Part shown: one piece after another, positions 1 through 8,410 of the stretch
Position numbering within the stretch: position 1 is the stretch's first letter
How the letters are laid out: each line of letters opens with the position of its first letter
From: Sergeia podlipaevii
Lineage: Eukaryota > Euglenozoa > Kinetoplastea > Trypanosomatida > Trypanosomatidae
Assembly (NCBI GenBank): GCA_030849805.1
Contig: JASANZ010001989.1
Location: 1-30,202 of the forward strand
Reading direction: 5' to 3'
Length of the DNA stretch: 30,202 nt
The notes under the pieces: generated by a model
Told to the model about the DNA's origin: nothing
The model's input: the letters and a program-made list of their open reading frames with translations, nothing else
Databases searched by the model: none
Translations under genes and position numbers: made by a program

Positions 1-848
1 GTGCTTTAGAGGAGGGGAGGGGGGGGGGGAGAAGGAGAGAAACTAGTAACTGCGTAGAGAGGCGCCAGAATCCCAACAAAGAATAACGAGTGCCAATAAC
101 AATGAGCACAATTCTGTGCTGCTTTGCAACTTTAGAAAACATGAAAAGAAAACGAAGGTATTTTTTTTAAATAAAAAGGTAGAGATATAATATTGGAAGT
201 TGCCACGTATCACCAATTCACAGCGTGCGAGCATGTAGAAACATAGAGAACCCCACGCAGACATTTCCCTGTTTCAATTAATGGAGTAAAGATACAAAAA
301 GCAACAGCAAATCAAAGAAGAAAATGAATATATTTTAACTTTTTATAAAAAAAAAAAGCGAAGATAATAATAGCACAGAAGAATGCAACAAACATAAAAA
401 AATGAGCCTTTCACAAACACATAAATAACCAACTTCTAACCACCCTCATAACCACAATTGCACTTTTACACACATACCTCCTCCTATGAAGAAAGAATAA
501 CACTAATAGCGCAGTAGACATCTAAAAAAGAACAACAAAAAGGAAAGAAAGAAAAACGTCACACACCTCACAGTGGTCCTACTTTCCCTCTTTACTCCTC
601 TCCCAGCTATCTGACACACAGGCGCATCTAACTTCCAGTGAGCACTGTGTGTAGAAACAATAAATGTGCTATGATATTGTACTTTTATTTATCAATTCCT
701 CAAAAAGTGAACGAAATGCACCCCCCTCCCCCCCAGCTACGGAGTGTTTCTACATAGGTGAACGCAGAGACAAACAAACAAAAAAAATGACAAGAGAAAT
801 TGAAAAAAGAGACTTAAAAAAAATAATAAACGACCTTCTTCTTTTCTT
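1..848. other. AT-rich gap, 3' side of the RING gene
   Basis: No convincing gene was seen on either strand. The DNA is A-rich on the plus strand, so it is T-rich in the minus-strand transcript, and it has short homopolymers. It most likely holds the 3' UTR of the RING-H2 gene and the start of the next intercistronic region. The open frames here are short, low in complexity and lack recognisable domains. Confidence 0.6.
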
Positions 849-1547
849 CTACAAATATATCATCTTGTGACGACAGCAGGGACACCTGTAGTGCAGCCCA
901 TCAATCCATGGCCGCAGACATTTCTCATGAAAGAAGTGACCGCAGTGAATCTCCACTACACGCGCTCCCGTATTGCATGGGAGCGCCGCGCAGTCCTCGA
1001 GGCACACACTGCATGTTGTGTCGTTGCTGTGCTGTGTGCCTTTACCATCTGAGACACCCACCACTGCGGGGGGTACGCCGTCAGGATACGTCATGAGTGT
1101 GGATAGCACATCATCGGTAGAAAAATGCACACACAGTGAAGGCAGAGTGTCACTGTCGTCGTTGTTGTCTTCTTCATCGTCGTCTCCGTTGTTGCTGTCA
1201 GCAACCCATACTTGCCCATTACGGTTTAGCCATGCTGTGAAGAAATTAGGCATAGCGTGTATGGCCCGGTTGAACAAGAGCCGGGCCGTGTTTGCCGACG
1301 GCTCAACACCCCGTCTTACGTTTGGATGTTGCGCATATAGCGAAATAAGACGCATTGCCTCAGATGGTGTATCTGCCACTTCCATAAAAATGGAGTGGCA
1401 GTGGGTACACGGCGGAGGCGAGCCCTCGCAGGGGCCCCACTTTGGCTCTAGCGCCCCACACTGATGACATAAGCGCAGATACACATTCGATCCTCCCTGG
1501 TGTTGTGGAGGCTGCTGACGAGACTGTTCGCTGAAAAAGAGAACCAT
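849..1547 (-). CDS. RING-H2 E3 ubiquitin ligase with BCA2/RNF126-type N-terminal zinc finger
   Basis: This 232-residue protein is a probable E3 ubiquitin ligase. The C-terminus carries a full RING-H2 set: C179-x2-C182, C202-x-H204, H207-x2-C210 and C222-x2-C225. A tryptophan (W214) follows the sixth ligand, as is usual in E2-binding RING fingers. Near the N-terminus, C27-x2-C30 and C47-x2-C50 followed by a phenylalanine and acidic residue (SIFME) resemble the zinc finger of the BCA2/RNF115-RNF126 family, which binds ubiquitin or client adaptors in animals. The linker holds an acidic Asp/Asn/Glu run at about 119-133. The start is the ATG about 97 bases downstream of a good splice acceptor, and translation ends in TAG close after the last cysteine. 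The ligase class is clear from sequence. The BCA2 relationship is an inference from architecture, and the substrate is unknown. Confidence 0.87.
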   Translation of the reverse strand: MVLFFSEQSRQQPPQHQGGSNVYLRLCHQCGALEPKWGPCEGSPPPCTHCHSIFMEVADTPSEAMRLISLYAQHPNVRRGVEPSANTARLLFNRAIHAMPNFFTAWLNRNGQVWVADSNNGDDDEEDNNDDSDTLPSLCVHFSTDDVLSTLMTYPDGVPPAVVGVSDGKGTQHSNDTTCSVCLEDCAALPCNTGARVVEIHCGHFFHEKCLRPWIDGLHYRCPCCRHKMIYL

Positions 1548-1643
1548 AAATGCTTGCCAGCTGCGTAAGGCAAGTAACCGCTATGTTAAAGACTGTTTGG
1601 ACAGCTTGCAAAGGATTCAAAAGTAAGCAAAACGTATACCTTT

Positions 1644-1670
1644 CTGCAAAGACAAAAATAAATAAGCGCA
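1644..1670 (-). promoter_or_regulatory. putative spliced-leader acceptor, RING gene
   Basis: On the minus strand a T-rich tract (TTATTTATTTTTGTCTTTGC) runs into an AG at 1645-1644, about 97 bases upstream of the ATG. This is the expected layout for trans-splicing in kinetoplastids. The AG lies inside a 17-bp element that recurs upstream of the GGQ-domain gene. Confidence 0.55.
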
Positions 1671-2051
1671 AACTCTTTATACTACCGGAGAGGGGCCGTA
1701 GATACGCCAGCGCAAAAAGAGGAAGTATTGCTGGTGCGTGTTTGTGTGTGGACTTCAACATATAGAAAAGAAAGAGAAAAAGGCACAAAACACAAAGCGA
1801 TATATATAAAAAAACATATATAGAAATATTCAGCAAGAGGCAAAAAAATATATACTTGTGCTAAACAAATTCTTAACTCGATTGCATACACATTAAAGAA
1901 GGGCCCCCTCAAGTCTCCTTTCCTCCAGCAAAGAAAGAGGAGAAATTCTAGATCAACAGTACTCACTCTGCAATCACTAAGGACACATTTCTTTTTAAAG
2001 TCTTGCATGCGTCATACGTGACTAGACCTGTATAGCATATGAACATAGAAC

Positions 2052-2077
2052 TATATATATATATATATATATATATA
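2052..2077. repeat. (TA)13 microsatellite
   Basis: An uninterrupted TA dinucleotide run of 26 bases in intergenic DNA. Confidence 0.97.
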
Positions 2078-3391
2078 AGAATATCAACAAAAAAATATCT
2101 CAAAGGGCTTGAAAAATAAAGAGAATACACATACAGTGAGAAGCACAGATATTTTTTTCATGCTCAGTCACGCTCTTCAAGCAAAGAAGCGTCCCCCCGA
2201 GACATGAACACACACACACACACAACCACATACACATGCAAACATAAACAGAAAAAAAAACTAAAGCAATATCAATGAAACAATAACAGCTATTGTTTAG
2301 GCGCTTGCGAATTTATAAATGTAAATAAAGAACACCAAATAAACAACAACAAAAAAATACATTAGCTCTTTAAAAAAAAAAACAGAAAACTATTCAACGA
2401 TAACACACCACCGGGGCCTGTAAATGGAAAGTTTTCCTTAACATTTATCTTTCTTGAGATTTGTTGTTTTGCCATTTGTCAGCGAGGCTAAAAGGCAAAG
2501 AAAAGAGAAATACATACAACTCACAACAAACATATATATAATAAGATAAGTTAAACTGAGAAGAACAAGTAGAACAACAACAAAACAACAACTAAACTAT
2601 CACATAAGTAAACATATGCATGCATATATACACTCAGAAACAACTCTTTATGAAAAACAAGATAAAGACATTGCTGATTTTTTTTTCATCGCTTCTCAAA
2701 CGATCTACTTCAATATCATTTCTCCTCCTTCTCTTTTTTCCAAATAAACGCACACACACACAAAAAGGAACATGAGTACTCACGCACACTCCCCATACAA
2801 TGGAATACACGTAGTTTTCAGCAGGAAAGCAGCACCCTCTATGTAATGATTGAATTCAATACATATGTATATTGTTTACTTCTCTCAAATAAATGTTTCT
2901 TTTTCTTGTTTTGGCTTCTTGTATGCACCAATTTGATTTTTTTTTCTCTCTCTCTCTCCCTTCCTGTATGAAAGGAAAATGAAACAACAGAAAAAGGGGG
3001 ATTCACCAATGCTACCTGGCCACAAACACACAAACATCACTCAAGCACAACTCTAAATAAACAACCACGAAAGGAGAAGAAATAAATAATAATAATAATA
3101 AAAAAGAGCGACAAACCACTGCACTTTATGTTGTACAGGTATGACAGACAATAGTGTCAAGATGTTAAAATTTATAAAAAAAAACACTCACTTGCTGATA
3201 TGGTAAAAGGAAAAGGAAAATAGAAGCTCCTCTTGAATTAAAGAAGCGAGATGAAAGCTAGGATACACGGAGCACACATGCAGGTGAGCATATTCCTTCC
3301 CTTTCCATCCCTTTTCTCTTTCTATCATTAGAGCCAAATCGTAACCAAAAACAGCAACAACATCATAATAAATAAGTAAATAAATAAATAA

Positions 3392-3413
3392 ATATATATA
3401 TATATATATATAT
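3392..3413. repeat. (AT)11 microsatellite next to a TAAA run
   Basis: An AT run of 22 bases directly follows several TAAA units (about 3373-3391) in intergenic DNA. Confidence 0.95.
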
Positions 3414-5045
3414 CTTTTTTGAACTTTGATGCAAAAGCAATAAAATGCAAAGCAAAAGAAATAAAATAAAAAAAAAGGCAATTTTTTTTTTGCCAAAATC
3501 ATTCCCTTTTTTCTTTTTTTCTTTTCCCTTCCCTGATTATTATTTTTTTTCGTTTTTTTTATTCGTTGTATGCATGTGTAAGGAGTATGTGGGGGGAAGT
3601 ATTCTCCGGCAGTGGTAGGCACACACAAAGCGTGCAGCGAGAACATAATAACACTAATGGAAGGGAGAAAAAAAAAAGAGGGGCACATTTCCATTTTATT
3701 TGTTGTTGTTATTGTTCAACCAATGCGCAACATAGTACTGACTTAAGAGTCACCAACACACACGCACACACACACATACACCCAAACGAGAAAAGGTAAA
3801 AAAAAAGTCAAGTAATGAGATGTTCATTTCAAAAATAAAAATAATTAAGAAAAGTCTCGCAATTCTTTTTCGTTTCTTAAAGAGTTTGTTTGCGTTGTGC
3901 CCCCCAACTTGAAGAAACATGTAAGACAAAATTATATATATATATTCAGTTGCATGCTGACGCACTTTTATCATCCGTATATGATACCAGCGGTCTACAC
4001 AGCATACACTTTATACACATAAAAGTAGCAGTTCACCGCCTTCGCCATTACCTTCGCATCAATAGTAGTAATAATAATAATAATAATGCAGAAGAAAAAA
4101 GAAGAACAACCATAAAGGAAAATAATACAGAAAAAAATGTACACGCTCATAATACGGAGGAAGAAACAAACAAACAAACAAAAATGAATGGAAAAAAAAA
4201 TAAGCAACCAAGAAGAAGGAGGGATAGAAAAGTAAAAAAAACTAAATAGAGGGGAGGAGCTAAAGTTTTTTTTTTGGTTTGATTTTTTTCTTAAATATCG
4301 TTGCTGCTAAATATGACATGCAGGCCTTGATCCCGCTATATATCGCATAGAATATAAAGGATAAAGACCCCCTCTCTTCTTTTGCTTCTACTTTGACAAT
4401 GCGTCCGTATGTTTATGCGTATGTGTATGCGTGTGTGCTTGGTTCATAATTTCTGAGAAGTTCACTGGTAGCAAACACACATTCTAATCAAAAAAAAAGG
4501 AAGGACACCCACCGGTAAACCAAAAAAAAGCAAAATAGTGCACATACCGGGCATTCAAGATGATACATTCCTCCAAGACACAAGTGCACATACATACAGA
4601 AAAGGGGAAGAAAAAAAGCGCAGTGTCATAGTTAAATAATAATAAAAATGAAAATAAACGTGTAGGTTTTCCTACTTTTTTTTCAGTACTCTTTAAACGT
4701 CTGTAGACATGGGAGAATTAACATTTTTTTAAAAAGAAAATATTAAGAGTGAGAGGGGAAGGCACATAACCTCTAGATACATAACAGAGATAGGGACACC
4801 ACGTACTTCTTTTTTTTATAGTACTGATCTGTGACGTGCCATTTTGTTTCAGTTTTTTTTTTCTTTTTGCAAATAGAGAAAAACAAAATAACTAAAATAG
4901 ATAGATAAATAAATAAGGAAGAAAATCAAAGTGATTGGAGGATATACTATTGAGTAAAGAATTGGCGCGTAACACGCGCGAGTAAGTTTTTTTTTGTTCT
5001 TGCTGAAAAATATCAATGTGTCACGTCCCATGTATATAACTATAA

Positions 5046-5064
5046 TATATATATATATATATAT
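5046..5064. repeat. (AT)n microsatellite
   Basis: A short TA/AT run. A second similar run lies at about 5142-5158. Both are in the gap between the RING gene and the Ser/Thr-Pro-rich gene. Confidence 0.9.
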
Positions 5065-5372
5065 CCTTTTCCTTTATACTCAACCATCCTTTTCGCTTTT
5101 TTCCTCCTGCATTCATTTTGCAATAGATCACGATGACTAAAATATATATATATATATAGAGTATCCATTGTAAATGAACTAACAGATCAGAAAGGGGCTG
5201 TGGAACACCAAAAAAAAAAAAAAAACATAATGTTACTTGGTAACATCAGTAAAAATACAGAGCAATCAACACACCAGTAAAAAAAAAAAAGTGTGTAATG
5301 AAAAAAAAATGCTTGATTTTTGATTTTAAAGAGAGAGAGGTACAACTTGTACTAGAAAAAGTCATCTGCTGT

Positions 5373-5477
5373 CTATAAAATAGTTTTTCTTCTTTTCCCC
5401 CTCCCCTCCACGCGTTTCCACCATACACCTGGGGACATGGGCATGCCCGTCAGGACATCCTCCTTAAACAAGCTCAT
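5373..5477 (-). CDS. candidate small protein, 34 residues
   Basis: A 34-codon frame opens with ATG (5475-5477) and ends in TAG (5373-5375). It begins MSLFKEDVLTGMPMSPGVWW and ends with a strongly basic tail (KRVEGRGKRRKTIL). It is a patch of mixed base composition inside AT-rich gap DNA, which makes it stand out. A pyrimidine tract and an AG lie only 17 bases upstream of the ATG, giving a short, typical 5' UTR. No family is recognised. It could be a genuine micro-protein, the relic N-terminus of a broken gene, or chance. It lies on the same strand as all neighbours. Confidence 0.3.
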   Translation of the reverse strand: MSLFKEDVLTGMPMSPGVWWKRVEGRGKRRKTIL

Positions 5478-5494
5478 GTGAAGCGCGGGAGAGG

Positions 5495-5513
5495 CTGTTC
5501 AAAGAAGAGCAAA
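5495..5513 (-). promoter_or_regulatory. putative spliced-leader acceptor before the small ORF
   Basis: On the minus strand a pyrimidine tract (TTTGCTCTTCTTTGAACAG) ends in AG at 5496-5495. The next large gene on this strand starts about 4 kb further on. The site therefore suggests an unannotated transcript starting here, most simply one carrying the 34-residue frame. Confidence 0.4.
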
Positions 5514-5781
5514 CATAAAACAAGAAGGAATCAATTACATTCGTATACAAATACTAATGTATATAACGACTCCAAGTTGTTTCAACTTCCGCAGCATTCA
5601 TTCATTCATTCTCTTTCTTAAAAAAAAAAGGAAAACTAGAAGAAGGAAAACAAACAAAAAAAGGTAAAAGTACCTAACTTTACCTTTTATACTTACGCTG
5701 CTTGTTTAGCGGTGGATGTATCCAATATTGGCTGCGCATAACATACGATGGGGGGAAGAGATGGCTATGACTGCGTGCGCT

Positions 5782-6852
5782 CTAGCAGGACTCATCTAAG
5801 TCCTGATCCACATCAGACTCGTCCATTCTGCTTCCGCTATCCCCGCCATCGGTCACAAGGAGTGTTGATGCATCAGAGCGCAGAGATGCAGTGGACAAGT
5901 CACCCCAGTGATCGCTCTCATAGGAATTTCTCCTGGAAGTGAGATGATGACGAAGGGGGCAGCGAAGCGTCTCATAGGAGCACAAGAGGTATTCGTCATT
6001 GCCTCCCACTTCCTGCTCTACTGTGGCTGCTGGAGTAACAGAGCAACGGTCGCTATGGGCACCAGCGTCGACTGCAGCAAGTGCAGATAGCGGGGGCGGA
6101 GGAGTACGCACTGGTGATGCCGCTGCTCGGGAGTTGAAAAAGAAATAAGGCGATGAGAAGGGCGTGAAGAACGTGGTTGCTTCTACGCTAACCGCAGATT
6201 GCTGCTGCTGCTGCTCCAAGTGCATCCTAGTTCCAAGCGCTCCTCTTTCTACTGGTGGTGTTGTTGGTGTCATCGTCATCATCATCATTGTGGGGGTCTG
6301 CGCTGTTGCGCGAGCAGCCAGAGCAACACATTGTATGCTATCATTGATAGCGGCGTCGTCCTCCTCCTCGCTCGAGGGACCCCCACCTTCGGTGCCGGCG
6401 TTGAATGATATCATGGTTGCATTTAAAGGAGCACACGGACATGTAATGGGCGTAGAGGATACTGTTTCTGGTGTGTTGGGGAACGCCAGCAATGCCGCAG
6501 TGTGGGCAGGCACCACGTCTTCGCAGAGTTGCTCGCAAAAATAAACGCTCTCGTGCTCCACGCGACGCCTGCGCAGAGTCGGCGTGTCAGACACAGAGCC
6601 AGGAGTGCTTGATGCTGAGACAGCAGCGGGGTCGAAGTGGCATACGTGTTCCCTGACGATTTTCTGGGCCTCCACTGGGTCAAGCCGGGGGCAGCGCATG
6701 CGCTCGCACTGCAGGTGGCGGCGTGCGGCTAGCCGTGCAGCCTGAGCAGTAGGCTTTGCTGAGGATACCTTGCAGGTACCAGCGGGGGTAGTAGGGGTGC
6801 TGCTGCTTGTGTTGTTGAATGAAGAAATAGTAGATGCATCCTGTCGTTGCAT
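5782..6852 (-). CDS. Ser/Thr-Pro-rich protein of unknown function
   Basis: This 356-residue protein has no domain I recognise. It is largely disordered in appearance. It has roughly fourteen Ser-Pro or Thr-Pro sites, for example in SSTPTTP, SSTPG, SDTP, NTPE, MTPTTPP, FTPFSSP, ASPVRTPPPP and VTPA, a pattern typical of multisite targets of CDK or MAP kinases. There is a basic segment at about 35-55 (AARLAARRHLQCERMRCPR), a short Met/Thr run, a Gln run, and a basophilic site RRNS near the C-terminus followed by an acidic end (DESDVDQDLDESC). GC-rich codons in AT-rich surroundings, a single long frame with an ATG, and an upstream splice acceptor support it being a real gene. A regulatory or cytoskeletal role is possible, but nothing in the sequence fixes one. 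Confidence 0.75.
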   Translation of the reverse strand: MQRQDASTISSFNNTSSSTPTTPAGTCKVSSAKPTAQAARLAARRHLQCERMRCPRLDPVEAQKIVREHVCHFDPAAVSASSTPGSVSDTPTLRRRRVEHESVYFCEQLCEDVVPAHTAALLAFPNTPETVSSTPITCPCAPLNATMISFNAGTEGGGPSSEEEDDAAINDSIQCVALAARATAQTPTMMMMTMTPTTPPVERGALGTRMHLEQQQQQSAVSVEATTFFTPFSSPYFFFNSRAAASPVRTPPPPLSALAAVDAGAHSDRCSVTPAATVEQEVGGNDEYLLCSYETLRCPLRHHLTSRRNSYESDHWGDLSTASLRSDASTLLVTDGGDSGSRMDESDVDQDLDESC

Positions 6853-6986
6853 TTTCTATCAGTATTTGTGCGTTTTTTTTTTCTCTCTATCTGTTCACTT
6901 TTTTTTTTCTTTTTGCGTTGTTCGACCGTCGCCCTCTTTTTTCAAAACGTTGCTGTAGCACAAGATGTATTCCCCCTTTCTTTTGT

Positions 6987-7048
6987 CTTCAAATGGGCCG
7001 CAATAATATTTTCGTGAAAAGAACGAAACAAACAACAAAAAGAAATTA
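6987..7048 (-). promoter_or_regulatory. putative spliced-leader acceptor, Ser/Thr-Pro-rich gene
   Basis: On the minus strand a T/C-rich tract (about 7048-7011) is followed by the first AG at 6988-6987, about 134 bases before the ATG. Nearer the ATG the transcript is A-rich, so alternative acceptors such as the CAG near 6955 are less well supported. Confidence 0.4.
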
Positions 7049-8410
7049 AAGAACAATGTTCTCTAGCTCTATATAGAATAGAGAAAACTATATATATATA
7101 GAAACAACAAAGAAACAAAATAAAATAAAGCTAACTGGAGCTACAAATTGTCTTTTAACAAAACTGTTTCCTTTTCCTTTTCCTTATCTGTTTTGCTCTT
7201 CCTTTTTGCCTCTTCTTTATTTTTTCTTCTTAAATAAACGGAAGAAGAAAAAAAAGTTATAGAGAACACAGAGGAAACCTACGCAGTTGCAACAGAATGC
7301 AGTGCTACCAAAAACACACAATACCGAGCAACAACGGGAACTGTTTTCTTTCTAATAGTGAAAAAAAGTTGACAAAATACGAGGACAATGACAAGCAATC
7401 AAACAAAACGCACAAGAAAACAAAAATGATGCTCGTATAGAGTTCTATGATGGTATACGAGTGATCACAAAAAAAATTTTTTTTTAAGAAGAAAAATGAT
7501 GTGAGTCTTCTTGTATGTATAAAAAAAAAAGATATGCAAGTACGGGGTCCACAGAAGCAAAAAAAAAAAAAGAAAAGGGAAACTGATATGCTAAGGAGAC
7601 TTTTTCCGTTCTTCTTCTGTTTTGAGTAAGTGTTTTTTTTTAATCAAAAAAAACTAACTTTTCTTTTTTTTTTTTTGTTCTGTTGTGCACTACTTCTACT
7701 TTTTATTTTCGCTCTGAAAGACTACTGTTTATCATGTAAAGATACCAAAAAAAGAAAAGCAACAAAGATGCAAGCGACAAGCAAACAAAGAGAGAGAGAA
7801 AAAAGGATTGAAAAGAGAACGGCAAAGCTGAATTCCCTACTATTCCTCTTCCTTCTCCATAGAGCACAGAAGGAAAGAGAAAGAGAAAGAGAAAGAGAAA
7901 GAGAAAGAGAGTGTGGAGATGTAAAGAGAAGTGACGGGGAGATATACAAGCTGCAATGCAAACCTCTTGAACTCCCTTTCATGGTATCCCTTTTGTTATT
8001 TTTCTTCTTTGCTCTCTAGTGCTATACGCAATGATACGCTCTTAAATCTCCTTTCCCTCCCTTCGCCCTTGCTTTAGTTTCCTTCTTACATTCTCATCCT
8101 TTTATATACTTCCTCCTCTGTATAATGACTGCAGGACAGGAAGGGGGCGAAGGTTGTATCTCAGAACTTCCCCTCCCTTTCCTTCTGCCCTTCACTACTC
8201 TCTTCCAAAGGTACAGCAGCAATAATAATCATCATCATAAAAAGAGGACCCAAAGAAAAGCACATAAGCAATCGTAACTAGCAAGACACACAATAGTTGG
8301 CAACAAGAAAAATAACAATAAAGATAAGCAAGGGAGGCGCAGATCAGCGAGGGGAGGGTAAACATATTGTGAAAAAGCAACAAGTGGTTCTACACTTCTA
8401 TGCTCCACAC
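7049..8410. other. AT-rich intergenic gap
   Basis: No gene was seen. It holds A and T runs and a GAAAGA repeat. The right-hand part (8195-8410) is probably the 3' UTR of the GGQ-domain gene. The frames that cross the gap are made of Phe/Leu/Lys or Arg/Glu repeats. Confidence 0.55.
7873..7908. repeat. (GAAAGA)6 hexanucleotide repeat
   Basis: Six perfect copies of GAAAGA. On the transcribed minus strand this is a long TCTTTC pyrimidine tract, so it could affect trans-splicing or polyadenylation between the two flanking genes. Confidence 0.95.

Larger units (their letters stand above)
1671..5372. other. Long AT-rich intergenic gap (3.7 kb)
   Basis: This is the longest gap in the window. It contains TA, TAA, TAAA and CA microsatellites and many A or T runs. 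Open frames are rich in Phe, Leu, Tyr and Lys from homopolymers and look non-coding. No tRNA or snRNA was recognised. It probably holds the long 3' UTR of whatever is transcribed from its right side plus the RING gene's 5' region. Small RNA genes cannot be excluded by eye. Confidence 0.5.

Noticed and set aside
1682..2008. Minus-strand frame of 108 codons upstream of the RING gene
   Set aside because: It starts with a plausible MQDFKKKCVL but then becomes Phe/Tyr/Leu-rich from AT repeats, and it runs up to the RING gene's splice acceptor.
4662..4685. GTAGG/CCTAC hairpin followed by a T run on the plus strand
   Set aside because: It looks like a bacterial terminator, but this is kinetoplastid nuclear DNA transcribed from the other strand, and such 5-bp stems next to T runs are common here.
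7630..8019. Plus-strand frame of 129 codons and its minus-strand counterpart
   Set aside because: It consists of poly-T Phe/Leu runs and the GAAAGA repeat (Arg/Glu). It is on the wrong strand for this gene cluster and has no domain.
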